Of a DNA stretch of 64,000 bases, positions 44,101 to 52,622 are shown one piece after another; position 1 is the first letter of the stretch, and each line of letters opens with the position of its first letter. The position numbers were made by a program, and so were the translations under genes. A model generated the notes under the pieces. That model did not search any database. It saw only the letters and a list, made by a program, of their open reading frames with translations, and had not been told where the DNA came from. This DNA is from Palauibacter sp022826685 (GTDB lineage Bacteria; Gemmatimonadota; Gemmatimonadetes; Palauibacterales; Palauibacteraceae), in the NCBI RefSeq assembly GCF_965221685.1, contig NZ_OZ244907.1; one strand, written 5' to 3'.

Positions 44101-46040
44101 GCCCGGATGGCCCGCAGCATGTCTCCGATCCGGTCCTGCGCCGCCGCGATGTCGAGGTCGCCGGCGCGCCGCGCCTCGGCTTCGAAGGACTGGACGCGCG
44201 CCGCGAACGTCTCCTCCGTGGCGTCGGGCGTCTCGTCCTTGAGCTGGATCGTGAAGCGGAGCGAGTCGAGCACCCGGAGCCCCAGGTTCTCGAGCGTGGG
44301 GATCACGTCGCTCAGGACGTAGTGACCCTTCCGGGCGTACAGCCGCAACTGGTAGTGCCGTCCGTCCGCTTCCGCGAGGGACCGTTTGAGCAGCACCTGG
44401 CTCTCGCCCGTCTCGGCCAGCCGCGCGAGACACGCCACATCCTCGACGGCGGTGTCGATGTCCATCGCCGCCTGGTAGCCGGTCGAGAAACGCACGACGT
44501 GCGTCGCGAGTTCGTGGCCCCGCGAAGGGCCGTGGACGGCATCGAGCGCGTCCTCGAGACGCTCCTCCCAGGTGCGGACGATCGAGCGGACCTTGGCCTG
44601 GACGGCGTCGAGGTCGACCGACCCCACCTCGTCCGGGTCGTGGGCCAGATAGAAATGAAGGCGCGCCTGGTCGCCCTGGCCGAGCGCGAGGTGGTAGTTG
44701 AGGAGCGTCCCCCGGTAAGCCTCGATCAGCGCCGCCTGCAGCCGTCTCCGCACCTGCCCGGAGAAATGCGTCCGGGGGAGGATGACCATGAGCTGGACGC
44801 CGCGGCCGAGCTGGTCGGGGCGCGCCGTGACCCGCACATCGTCCCCGCCTCCGGTCGCCATGACCGCGTCGACGACCGAGCGGATCTCCTCCACCGAGGC
44901 GAGGAACAGCTCCTCCTTCGGCATCGAGTTGAAGGTCCCCAGGATGACGTTGTAGTCGTGCGATCCCGGGGGCGCGGCTTCCAGCTGAAGGATCTCGCGC
45001 AGCTTGCGGCGCAGGATCGGGATGGAGGAGGCGTCCTGCGAGAACGCCTTCGCGGTGAACAGGCCGAGGAACCGGTGCTCGCCGTACACCGTCCCGTCCG
45101 GGCGCAGACGTTTGATGCCCACGTAGTCCATGCGGACGTTGCGCCGAATCGGACTCTGGGCGTTGGTCTTGGAGATGATGAGAAGCGGGCCGCCCAGCAC
45201 CCGGGCGCGGAGGTAGGCGGGGAGTTCGTCCAGGGGCCGGGGTTCGTGGTATTTCGATTTGTCGTCGTCCCGGAGGATCCCGAGCCCGCTCCCCTCGTCG
45301 ACGCGGATCCAGTCGCGGCCCGCGTCATCCGTCTCGATGTGGTACGCGCGATAGCCGAGGAAGACGAACCCGGGGTCCACGAGCCAGCGGAGGAGATCCT
45401 GGATCTCCTCGAATTCGGCGCTGCGCCACGGCGTCTCGACCCGTTTGGTCTCGAGTTCGCTGACGAGCGTCCCCACCTGCTCGATCATTGGGGAGAAGTC
45501 CGCGGTGACCGCCCTCACGAGTTCGAGGCGTTGCCGTACCTCGGCTTCCAGCGTCTCGCGGACTTCGGCGTGGTGCGCGTCGTCGAGCACGATGTGGACG
45601 ACCGACACGCGCGTGCCTTCGGCGGAATGGTCGCGGATGTCGAGCACGCGGCCGGAGGCATCCCGGTCCACCACGACGACCGGGTGGAGCAGGTGCGGAA
45701 TGTCGATCCCCGCCGAGTGGAGGTACTCGCGCAGCGTGTCGACGATGAAGGGCCGGTCCTCCATCACCGTCTGCAGCACGCCGCGCGATGGATCGTCCTC
45801 GTCCCAGGCGAGCCGGATCGCGATTTCGCCGTCGGCGGCGCCGGCCAGGAGGCGGTAGAGGGCTGCGACGTCGTCCGCCAGCGCGCGGACCGGACGTCCA
45901 TCCGCGATGTGGGCGTAGCCGCGGCTGAAGAGACGGCGGGAGAGATTGCGGACGGCTTCGCCGGGCGCGTCCGGGAGTCGCGATTCGACCTCGCGGATCA
46001 GGGGCCCGAGGTCCGACTGCTGCGCAGGCTTGTTTTTCAT
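41199..46040 (-). CDS. gdhB: NAD-specific glutamate dehydrogenase, large (GDH2/Bac_GDH) type
   Basis: 1613 residues, the 180-kDa class found in Pseudomonas and Streptomyces; mainly catabolic, releasing ammonium from glutamate. An N-terminal ACT-like regulatory half with PRTHFSGQVRRRLQ is followed by the catalytic half: FIPKPKPKHEVYLRGPRTE, ARGGIRWSDRYGDFRVEVLGL, VPGGAKGAFIVKGLPD, GIGDMSGDVFGNGMLLS, FLDPNPDPEASWEERK, DLLWNGGIGTYVKAS and VGEGGNLGFTQRARVEY. ATG 46040 is chosen as the second Met; ATG 46067 is possible. It is convergent with glnA, pairing opposite directions of glutamate metabolism. Confidence 0.95.
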   Translation of the reverse strand: MKNKPAQQSDLGPLIREVESRLPDAPGEAVRNLSRRLFSRGYAHIADGRPVRALADDVAALYRLLAGAADGEIAIRLAWDEDDPSRGVLQTVMEDRPFIVDTLREYLHSAGIDIPHLLHPVVVVDRDASGRVLDIRDHSAEGTRVSVVHIVLDDAHHAEVRETLEAEVRQRLELVRAVTADFSPMIEQVGTLVSELETKRVETPWRSAEFEEIQDLLRWLVDPGFVFLGYRAYHIETDDAGRDWIRVDEGSGLGILRDDDKSKYHEPRPLDELPAYLRARVLGGPLLIISKTNAQSPIRRNVRMDYVGIKRLRPDGTVYGEHRFLGLFTAKAFSQDASSIPILRRKLREILQLEAAPPGSHDYNVILGTFNSMPKEELFLASVEEIRSVVDAVMATGGGDDVRVTARPDQLGRGVQLMVILPRTHFSGQVRRRLQAALIEAYRGTLLNYHLALGQGDQARLHFYLAHDPDEVGSVDLDAVQAKVRSIVRTWEERLEDALDAVHGPSRGHELATHVVRFSTGYQAAMDIDTAVEDVACLARLAETGESQVLLKRSLAEADGRHYQLRLYARKGHYVLSDVIPTLENLGLRVLDSLRFTIQLKDETPDATEETFAARVQSFEAEARRAGDLDIAAAQDRIGDMLRAIRAGIAEDDRLNELIVTAGLTWREVSVLRAYAGYTFRIGAVAAPTGGQFPLTAYPDIARCIFRAFEARFDPEAREGAADTMRRLKREFARALASVRGIEDDRTLRRMMELVHATVRTNHYRGELRRSPLLALKISSLPVDFIPKPKPKHEVYLRGPRTEAAHLRMDDVARGGIRWSDRYGDFRVEVLGLVKTQRVKNAVIVPGGAKGAFIVKGLPDEREARLAAGLDSYRDFIRGLLEVSDDVVDGEVTQPRGMVIHDGPDPYLVVAADKGTAKNSDTANELAAEAGFWLDDAFASGGSQGYDHKKEGITARGAWECVKRHFREADIDYENEPFTAVGIGDMSGDVFGNGMLLSKQIQLVAAFDHRDIFLDPNPDPEASWEERKRLFELPASSWADYDAALLSEGGGVYDRTEKQIHLSPQIRERLGIDHEEMNGNELIRAILSAPVDLLWNGGIGTYVKASSERHADVGDPSGDPTRVDATGIRARVVGEGGNLGFTQRARVEYALREGSINTDAVDNSAGVDMSDHEVNLKILLGAPLSRGGIDYEARNDLLRECTDEVAWKVLRNTYSQSLAISLDYIRARRTPAAFREVIQRFEREGILDPALEYLPAGEELIERENVGAHLTRPELATVMAYSKLHLKHALTESSVSRDPAMMELVEDYFPFGALKEVETSDLEEHRLRPNISSMLLTNRFVDRMGATSHIRLMEETGRAAATVARTWYVASRIADAEDLYERLRVADVRMRSGAQNECYLAMADALTRATRWLLQRTNPAEPISEAIEWLHDPVRAVRDALPELLSAERLERFESTCSLHEMDGLDAEGAAQLATFRYVDELLPIASLIRETGAGTREVGAVYFGLAEEIDFPWLRSRVYSQATDDPWDQRAARILVTRLELARSRMAAQIIARAEASTTEDAMRSFRRRNAVGLSRIRNVIADVRSTGAELPGLVVAVDAVNDPGILEPPDR

Positions 46041-46127
46041 GCCCGTAGATACCCCATTGTGCCGCACACGGTCAACGGCGCAGGTGCCGGACTCGGAGTC
46101 GGGACCTTCGAGGCGCTTCGTTAGCCG

Positions 46128-46550
46128 TCAGCAGCCCTTCCGGCCGGCCCGTCCGTAGCGGTCCTCGAGGCGCACCAGGTCGTCCAGTTCCGGCGTGCTC
46201 ACCTCGAGGATGACGCTGTCCTCGAGCGCCTCCATGCGATGCACGTTCCCCGGCGGAATGGAGACGACTTCGCCCGGGAGCCACTCGAAGACTTCATCGT
46301 TGAGCGTAAAAAGCATGCGCCCGGACTGGAGCAGCATCGTTTCGTGCTTCACGAGGTGCTTCTGCAGCGAGAGGACGTGCCCCTTTTCGACTTCGAGGAC
46401 CTTCCCCGCGTAGCGGTCCGTGTGGGCGTACCACACCTCGCGTCCCCAGGGCTTGTCCACGATTCGAGGTTCGCCGCGGCCCGCCGTCGCCCGCTCCTCG
46501 TCGTGGATGGGTTCAGACGTGCGCCCTTCCTCTGCCGTATGCCGTTTCAT
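46128..46550 (-). CDS. cupin, mannose-6-phosphate isomerase type II C-terminal-like
   Basis: 140 residues. A single cupin barrel: KPWGREVWYAHTDRYAGKVLEV, KGHVLSLQKHLVKHETMLLQSG (the GX5HXHX3,4E metal motif appears as QKHLVKHE), and WLPGEVVSIPPGNVHRMEAL for the second motif. It matches the stand-alone domain of phosphomannose isomerase/GMP proteins; a role in sugar-phosphate isomerisation or sensing is inference. ATG 46550 has no Shine-Dalgarno; TATCAT lies eight bases upstream, compatible with a leaderless transcript. Confidence 0.85.
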   Translation of the reverse strand: MKRHTAEEGRTSEPIHDEERATAGRGEPRIVDKPWGREVWYAHTDRYAGKVLEVEKGHVLSLQKHLVKHETMLLQSGRMLFTLNDEVFEWLPGEVVSIPPGNVHRMEALEDSVILEVSTPELDDLVRLEDRYGRAGRKGC

Positions 46551-46568
46551 GGTGTGACATGATACACC
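46551..46568. promoter_or_regulatory. GGTGT-N8-ACACC inverted repeat upstream of cupin
   Basis: GGTGT (46551-46555), eight bases, ACACC (46564-46568), abutting the cupin start. Position suggests an operator or a core promoter; no protein is implicated. Confidence 0.35.
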
Positions 46569-46685
46569 GGCGGCCGCCGGGACGCCGGACGCGGAATCGG
46601 GTCGGCACGATGTTCGCGGCGCGAGAACCCCCGAGCGGCTGACGGGTACGATTATCGGTCGAATCGTCAGAGACCCGGTTGAGAA

Positions 46686-46690
46686 AGGAG
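46686..46690 (+). promoter_or_regulatory. ribosome-binding site deciding an ATT start
   Basis: AGGAG with seven bases to ATT 46698. It is the only good ribosome site in this region and sets the non-standard start of the DUF4377 lipoprotein. Confidence 0.6.
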
Positions 46691-46697
46691 AACTCCC

Positions 46698-47492
46698 ATT
46701 CGCGGCAGAAGCTTCGCTTTCGTTCTGCTCCCGGCCCTGGTCCTTGCCGGCTGTGGCGGTTCCACGGGACCCGGCGAGCCCGCATACCTCGAGGTCGTGG
46801 AGGTGACCGTCGGCCCCACCCTCGCCAAGTGTTACGGCGTGGGCCTGCGGTCGTGCATGGTGGTCGACGGCGGGTTGTTCTACGACGGAATCGAAGGGTT
46901 CGAATACGAGGCCGGGTACGACTACCGACTGCGGATCGGCAAGTACGATCCCTGGGGCGGGAGGGAACCGCCGCAAGACGCCGGCGCGTACGCCTACCGC
47001 CTGCTGGAGCTACTGCAGAAGGCTCCGGCGCCATCCACCCCGGCAACCCTCTCCGTGGGTCCCGCGCGGGTCATATGCGCACCGAGCGATGATTTCTGTC
47101 CGGTGGTGGACGGTGCGCCGTACAACGACCTCATCAACCGTTTCGAATACGAGGGCGGCTACCACTATGTGCTGGAAGCCAACCGGTATGGCGATGGCCG
47201 GTACGTGCTGAGCGACGTCGTCTCCAGGACCAGGGCAGCCGGCACGGAAGTGGAGATCACCGTCGATCGCCACAGGGTCGAGTGCGGCGACGGCTATCCC
47301 GGGTACTGCAAGGTCTTCGACGGCGTCCCCTACCGCGGCGAGATCGTGGGCTTCCAGCCCCGGCACGAAGTCGACTACCGCCTGCGCGTCGAGAGACTCG
47401 ACATGTTCCCCGAAGGCATGACCGGATCGCCGAACGTCCCGACCCACGGCTATCGCTGGCTGGAAACGCTCGAAGCTACGCCCGGCACCTGA
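46698..47492 (+). CDS. lipoprotein with three DUF4377-type repeats, apparent ATT start
   Basis: 264 residues. After the ATT start the protein reads RGRSFAFVLLPALVLAGCGG, a clean lipoprotein signal with lipobox LAGC. Three repeats of a DUF4377-like unit follow, each with two cysteines and the pattern V-x-V-x-x-x-x-x-x-C-x(7-8)-C-x-VxDG-x-x-Y-x-x-I-x-x-F-x-Y-x-x-x-xxYxLR (about 35-105, 110-180, 185-264). No ATG, GTG or TTG precedes the signal peptide; the first internal GTG (46797) would remove it. AGGAG lies seven bases from ATT. Periplasmic or outer-membrane location; function unknown. Confidence 0.8.
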   Translation: MRGRSFAFVLLPALVLAGCGGSTGPGEPAYLEVVEVTVGPTLAKCYGVGLRSCMVVDGGLFYDGIEGFEYEAGYDYRLRIGKYDPWGGREPPQDAGAYAYRLLELLQKAPAPSTPATLSVGPARVICAPSDDFCPVVDGAPYNDLINRFEYEGGYHYVLEANRYGDGRYVLSDVVSRTRAAGTEVEITVDRHRVECGDGYPGYCKVFDGVPYRGEIVGFQPRHEVDYRLRVERLDMFPEGMTGSPNVPTHGYRWLETLEATPGT

Positions 47493-47529
47493 CCTCCTCC
47501 ACGACGCGGCCGCGCGCTCCGGCGCGACG

Positions 47530-48981
47530 TCAGGGGAGCGTCCGGGCCACGCGGAATCCGTAGTACATATCCCTGGTGTCCGGGAGATTTCCGGACCGGT
47601 TGGCGGAGCGGAGGAACCACGCGGTGACAAACCAGGATCCGCCGCGGAGGACGCGACGGTCGCAGTCCCCGGATTCCCAGGCCCTGCCATCCGTCGGAGC
47701 GCCCGCGTAGCTGTCGTTCCAGCAGTCCTGCGTCCACTCCGACACGTTCCCCAGCACGTCGTACAGCCCGAACGCGTTCGGTGCGAAGGATCCCACCGGC
47801 GCCGTGGTTCCGTAGTCATCGGCACACGGTCCGCCGCGTACGTAACCGGAGAGACCCGCGACCCGGAGCCGTCCGGGGCGCCGCGCGGCGCCGTTCGCGT
47901 AGCGGCACAGGTCCGACAAGTCCTCCCCCCAATGCCGGGCCGTCACCGTGCCGGCCCGCGCCACGTACTCCCACTCCGCCTCGCTCGGAAGCCGGTACCG
48001 CTGTCCCGTCAGTCCTGAAAGCCATGACACGTACGCCTGCGCGTCCTCCCAACTCACGTGGATCACCGGACGACGCCCCCGGCCCCAGCGCCGGTCGGCC
48101 GGCGTATAGCGGCACCCTCCCATCCGCACGCACGCATCCCACTCCGCGAACGTGACTTCGTGCACCCCGACCGCGAATGGAGCCTCGATCGTCACCGAGT
48201 GCTGCGGACCTTCGACGGCTCCCCGGAACTCCTCCGACTCCGGGGAGCCCATCGTGAACGTTCCCGGCGGCACGACGACCATCTCCGGACAGAACGCGCA
48301 GTCGCGGAACGGGTCGAACACCTCGAATACCTGCGCCGGGGGCCGGTCCGCCGTCCCCGGCGCCGCGCCGCCTTCCTCGACGCCCCAGCTTTCCCGGGCG
48401 AGGACTTCGTAGCCGCCCCCGTCGTAGTACCTCGCGAAATGATCGTTGCCGGTCGTCGCGTTCGTCTCGGCCGCCTCCGCGCTCGCCCCGAATCCGATGG
48501 CAAGGCGCTGGAACGCGGAGCCGTCCGGATCCGACGTCGGGGCGAGACGGATCGCCGACGTGTACCTGATGATCGCGACGTGATGGTCACCCCGGTTCGA
48601 CCAGACACACGAAACTTCCGGGTGGTCGCCGAGTTCCGAGCGCAGGGCCCGTTCCACACGCTGCCGGCCATCGAGCGGGACTCCGACCCGGTAGGCCAGC
48701 GCCACATCGGACCGGTAGACGACGGCCATGCCTTCCCAGCCGAAGCGGCGGTCGGGATCCGGTGTCCGCGGCGTGGACAGCTCGCTCCCCACGCACACCA
48801 CCGTCCCCGCCTCGGACTGCGCGCTGGCCGGAACGCTCCCGGCGAACAGCATGAGACCCGCCGCCGCGGGCGCGACGGCCCCGACGACAGGGCTTCGTGG
48901 TCGCAGACCCAATCCGTTGCCTCCATGCGCTGGGTCGTCCAGCCTCCGCCGCGGCCCGACTCGTGGCGGATCGTCAGACAC
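47530..48981 (-). CDS. secreted FGE/SUMF1-fold protein, catalytic cysteines absent
   Basis: 483 residues. A hydrophobic export segment (about 32-54, ending ASAQ) is followed by an unassigned domain (55-230) and a formylglycine-generating-enzyme-like domain: FTMGSPESEEFRGAVEGPQ, VGVHEVTFAEWDAC, PVIHVSWEDAQAYVSWLSG, YRLPSEAEWEYVARAGT, NAFGLYDVLGNVSEWTQDCW and VLRGGSWFV. In true FGE the two active-site cysteines follow RGGS; here those positions read Val and Leu (RGGSWFVTAWFLR). It is therefore likely a carbohydrate- or ligand-binding member rather than a sulfatase activator. GTG start. Confidence 0.85.
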   Translation of the reverse strand: MSDDPPRVGPRRRLDDPAHGGNGLGLRPRSPVVGAVAPAAAGLMLFAGSVPASAQSEAGTVVCVGSELSTPRTPDPDRRFGWEGMAVVYRSDVALAYRVGVPLDGRQRVERALRSELGDHPEVSCVWSNRGDHHVAIIRYTSAIRLAPTSDPDGSAFQRLAIGFGASAEAAETNATTGNDHFARYYDGGGYEVLARESWGVEEGGAAPGTADRPPAQVFEVFDPFRDCAFCPEMVVVPPGTFTMGSPESEEFRGAVEGPQHSVTIEAPFAVGVHEVTFAEWDACVRMGGCRYTPADRRWGRGRRPVIHVSWEDAQAYVSWLSGLTGQRYRLPSEAEWEYVARAGTVTARHWGEDLSDLCRYANGAARRPGRLRVAGLSGYVRGGPCADDYGTTAPVGSFAPNAFGLYDVLGNVSEWTQDCWNDSYAGAPTDGRAWESGDCDRRVLRGGSWFVTAWFLRSANRSGNLPDTRDMYYGFRVARTLP

Positions 48982-49019
48982 GATACGACCGGCAAGTCTC
49001 CGCGGCAGGTGTTTCCGGT

Positions 49020-52000
49020 TTAGCGGCAGCCGCCGCCGCGGCCCCAGCTCATGGTGGGGGGCGGGTCGCGTCTCAGCGCTTCCAGGTACGTGAACGGATC
49101 TGGCTTGGCGAGCCGATCAGCTGTGGCTGCGATCCGGTTCGGAGGGGAGCCCGCTCGGATCGGTTCTGCCGGTGTTTCGGGCGCTTCCGGCAGCGTCCGG
49201 GTTTGCAACTCGCCCGGCGTTTCCGCCCGGGTGTCCAACTGAACCGGCGGGGCGGGCGTCTCGTCCTCTCCCTCCACGGCGGGGACCGTCTCGCGGCTCA
49301 GGCGGAGCTCGGGGCTCAAGCGCAGGGGATACACCCCCTCGGCGAGCACGTTGTACGTCGCGCCGTCCTTCTGGAGCGCGCCATCGATGTAGAGGAAGGG
49401 TTCGAGGCGGATCGCGGCACGGCACTCCCGATATACCTCAGGCCTCACAATCGCGTTGATGGGTCCGAACTCGTCCTCCATGAGGATGAAGATGTATCCG
49501 CGGGCCGTATGCGGGCGCTGGCGGGCCACCACGATCCCCGCCACCCGGACCCGGCTCCCGTTGGGGAGATCGGGGAAGCGCGCCGAGGAGACCGTGCGCT
49601 CGGGCAGGTGGTCTCCCACGAGCGCGAACGGGTGATGGAGCGAGGCGGCGAGGGAGAGGATGCGGTACTCCGCGATCATCTTCTCCATGTCGTGCGTGCC
49701 CGCGAACCGCAGATCCGCACAGGGGTCGTCGAGCGCGAGTTCGATCTGGCCCTGGTCGGCGCGGTCGGCGCTTCGGCGTCCGCGGACGGGCGGCGCGTCC
49801 CCGCCCAGCCCCGCGGCGTTCGTTGCGAGTTCGCGGCGCCGGCGCTCCGCCTCCGTCTCGGCCTCCGGGCCCAGCCAGAGCCCCGTCTGCCACAGCAGGT
49901 CGCGGCGTTCGATCCCCAGCGAGTCGAGCCCCCCGACCCAGATCAGGTTCTCGATCGCGGCCCGCTTGAGCGCGGCCGGGGTGCGGCGCAGAAAGTCGGG
50001 CAGCGACGCGAACGGTCCGCCGCGCTCGCGCTCGGCCACCACGAGTTCGGCCGCCTCCTTCCCCCAGTCGCGGACCATGCCGAGTCCGATCCGGACATCG
50101 TCTCCCTCGGCGGTGCAGGCGACCCGGCTGACGTTCAGGTCCGGCAGCAGGATGCCGACCCCGTGCCGGCGCGCGTCGCGCCCGATCGCGTCGAGGGAAT
50201 AGAACCCCATCGGCTGGTTGTTGAAGAGCCCCACGTAGTACTCGGCCGGATAGCGGTCGCGGAGCCAGGCGGACTGGAAGGCGAGGAGCCCGAACGCCAC
50301 CGCGTGCGACTTCGGGAACCCGAATTCCGAGAACGCGACGACCTGCTCGAACACCTTCTTCGCCGTGGGGCCGCCGACCCCCTTCGCCGCCGCGCCGTCC
50401 CGGAACGCCGTCCAGTACCCGAGCAGAGCCTCCCGCGAGCGCTTGCGGCTCATGGCGCGCCGCAGTCCCTCGGCCTGCCCGTCGCTGAAGCCCGCGAGCG
50501 CCTTGCACACCTGCAGCACCTGGTCCTGGAAGATGATCACGCCCAGCGTCTCGCCGAGCACCTCCTCGAGCAGCGGATGGTCGTAGGGGACGACGTAGTC
50601 CGGGTCCCTGCGCAGCTGCTCGCGCCGCCGGACGTAGGGGTTGACCGCCCCGCCGACGATCGGACCCGGCCGGACGATCGCGACCTGGACCGCGAGGTCG
50701 CCCAGGTTCCGGGGCCGCACCCGCCGCAGCATCTGGATCTGCGCACGGCTCTCGACCTGGAAGAGGCCCACCGTGTCTCCCGAACAGATGCGGTCGTAGA
50801 TCCTCTCGTCCTCGTAGTCGATGCGGGAGAGGTCGGGGGTCTCGCCGTGGCGCGCGTGGATCGTCTCCACCGCCTCCTCGACGAGCGACAGCATTCCGAG
50901 CGCGAGAAAGTCGATCTTGATGAACCTCGCATCGTCGCAGGAGTCCTTGTCCCACTGGCAGAGGACGCGCCCCTCCCACGCGGCGGGCTCGAGGGGGACG
51001 ATCTCCACCAGCGGCCGGCTCGAGATGATCATCCCGCCCACGTGCTGGGAGATGTGCCGCGGGAGCCCCTTGATCTCCTCGGCCAGTTCGGCGAAGGCCT
51101 GCCAGATCCGCGAGTTCGCGCGCGCCTCGAGGCCGGGAATGCGCTCCAGTTCGGCCATGAACCCGTCCTCTCCGGGTTCGGCGAGTTTGGCCAGCTTCTC
51201 CACGTCGCCGGCCGGGAGGCTGAGCGCCTTGCCCAGTTCGCGCACGATCGAGCGTGTGCGGTAGGTAGGGAAGGTGCACACGAGCCCGACATGGTCGTAC
51301 CCGTAGCGCTCGTAGACGGCGAGGATCAATTCCTCTCGAATGTCGCGCGCAAAATCGATGTCGATGTCCGGGACGCTTCCCATGGCGTCGTTCAGGAACC
51401 GGCCGAGAAAGAGGTTCGTCCGCACCGGATCCACGTGGGAGAGTCCGATCAGATAACAGATGATGGAGGAGACCGAGGACCCGCGACCGCGCCCCGGTGG
51501 AAGCAGTTGGCGCGGCATCGAGTCGCCCCGCACGCGGTGCGCGACCTCCCGGGCGAGTTCGAGGATGTCGTGATAGACGAGGAAGAACCCGGCCAGGTCG
51601 TGGCGGTCGACGAGCGCGAGTTCGGTGGCGAGCCGTTCCTCGGCTTCGCGGCGGTATCGGCTGCCGGGGGGATAGCGGACCTCGAACGCCCCGCGGCAGA
51701 CCTGGTGGAGTACGCGCATGGCGGGGGCGAAGCCGCTCCCCTTGAAGTCGGGGAAGCGGTAGCCGAGATCGGCCGTGAGATCGAACGCCCGGCAGCGCTC
51801 GGCGATCGCGCGCGTGTTGCGGAGCGCGTCGGGCCGCGACGCAAATCGCCACGCCATCTCCCGGGGCGAGGCGAGATGGAAGCAGGCGTTGGGGCGGCGG
51901 AGTTCGTGGGAATCGTCGACCGTCGTCCGGTTCCGGATCGCGACCAGGATGTCCTGGAGACGGTGCCGGTCGGCGACGTGGTAGTGGACGTTGCCCGTGG

Positions 52001-52616
52001 CCACGACCGGGATGCGGAGCCGGTCGGCCAGCGCGCCCAGCGCCCGGCCGCGCGCGAGGTCGCCGTGGACCGCGTTGTTCTGGAGTTCGACGAAGAGGCT
52101 GCCGGGACCGAAGGCGTCGCGCAGGCGGCCCGCCAGTCGCTCGGCCTCGTCCGTCCCCCGTTCTAGCGCCGCGAGGAGGGGACTCCGGCGGCACCCGGTG
52201 AGGAGGATGAGCCCCTCGGGCCGCTCGAGGAGCGCGTCGAGGTCGAGCCGGGGTTCCCCGCGCGGACTCTCCATGTGCGCCCGGGTGATGAGCCGGCAAA
52301 GGTTCGCATATCCCGCCGCGCTCTCCGCCAGCACCGTGACGTGGCAGTCGACAGCTTCGTCGGAACCCTCCTCCGCGAACGGCGAGGCGAGGGTGAGTTC
52401 GGTGCCCGTGATCGGCTGGAGTCCGTGGGCGCGGGCGAACTGCGCGAACTCCATCGAGCCGTACAGCCCGTCGTGGTCGGTGAGCGCGAGCGCGGGATAG
52501 CCCAGTTCGAGCGCGCGCGCCGCGAGTTCCTCGGGCCGCGACGCCCCATCGAGAAAGGAGTAGGCGGAGTGCGCATGCAGTTCGACGTAGTCGACGCTTC
52601 GCGGAGGGGTGGCCAC
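49020..52616 (-). CDS. dnaE2: error-prone DNA polymerase DnaE2
   Basis: 1198 residues. C-family polymerase for damage-induced mutagenesis. PHP domain with VELHAHSAYSFLDGASRPEE and LTDHDGLYG; palm with GRGSSVSSI and catalytic PDIDIDFARDIRE (about residue 415); finger motifs VQVAIVRPGPIVGG and FQDQVLQV, FSEFGFPKSHAVAFGLLAF; a C-terminal helix-hairpin-helix and an OB fold (RVRVAGIVVARQRPHTARG). DnaE2 has fewer PHP ligands than DnaE1 and a shorter tail, as seen. GTG start at 52616, six bases after the DUF6504 stop. Downstream of imuB. Confidence 0.95.
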   Translation of the reverse strand: MATPPRSVDYVELHAHSAYSFLDGASRPEELAARALELGYPALALTDHDGLYGSMEFAQFARAHGLQPITGTELTLASPFAEEGSDEAVDCHVTVLAESAAGYANLCRLITRAHMESPRGEPRLDLDALLERPEGLILLTGCRRSPLLAALERGTDEAERLAGRLRDAFGPGSLFVELQNNAVHGDLARGRALGALADRLRIPVVATGNVHYHVADRHRLQDILVAIRNRTTVDDSHELRRPNACFHLASPREMAWRFASRPDALRNTRAIAERCRAFDLTADLGYRFPDFKGSGFAPAMRVLHQVCRGAFEVRYPPGSRYRREAEERLATELALVDRHDLAGFFLVYHDILELAREVAHRVRGDSMPRQLLPPGRGRGSSVSSIICYLIGLSHVDPVRTNLFLGRFLNDAMGSVPDIDIDFARDIREELILAVYERYGYDHVGLVCTFPTYRTRSIVRELGKALSLPAGDVEKLAKLAEPGEDGFMAELERIPGLEARANSRIWQAFAELAEEIKGLPRHISQHVGGMIISSRPLVEIVPLEPAAWEGRVLCQWDKDSCDDARFIKIDFLALGMLSLVEEAVETIHARHGETPDLSRIDYEDERIYDRICSGDTVGLFQVESRAQIQMLRRVRPRNLGDLAVQVAIVRPGPIVGGAVNPYVRRREQLRRDPDYVVPYDHPLLEEVLGETLGVIIFQDQVLQVCKALAGFSDGQAEGLRRAMSRKRSREALLGYWTAFRDGAAAKGVGGPTAKKVFEQVVAFSEFGFPKSHAVAFGLLAFQSAWLRDRYPAEYYVGLFNNQPMGFYSLDAIGRDARRHGVGILLPDLNVSRVACTAEGDDVRIGLGMVRDWGKEAAELVVAERERGGPFASLPDFLRRTPAALKRAAIENLIWVGGLDSLGIERRDLLWQTGLWLGPEAETEAERRRRELATNAAGLGGDAPPVRGRRSADRADQGQIELALDDPCADLRFAGTHDMEKMIAEYRILSLAASLHHPFALVGDHLPERTVSSARFPDLPNGSRVRVAGIVVARQRPHTARGYIFILMEDEFGPINAIVRPEVYRECRAAIRLEPFLYIDGALQKDGATYNVLAEGVYPLRLSPELRLSRETVPAVEGEDETPAPPVQLDTRAETPGELQTRTLPEAPETPAEPIRAGSPPNRIAATADRLAKPDPFTYLEALRRDPPPTMSWGRGGGCR

Positions 52617-52622
52617 GGGCGG

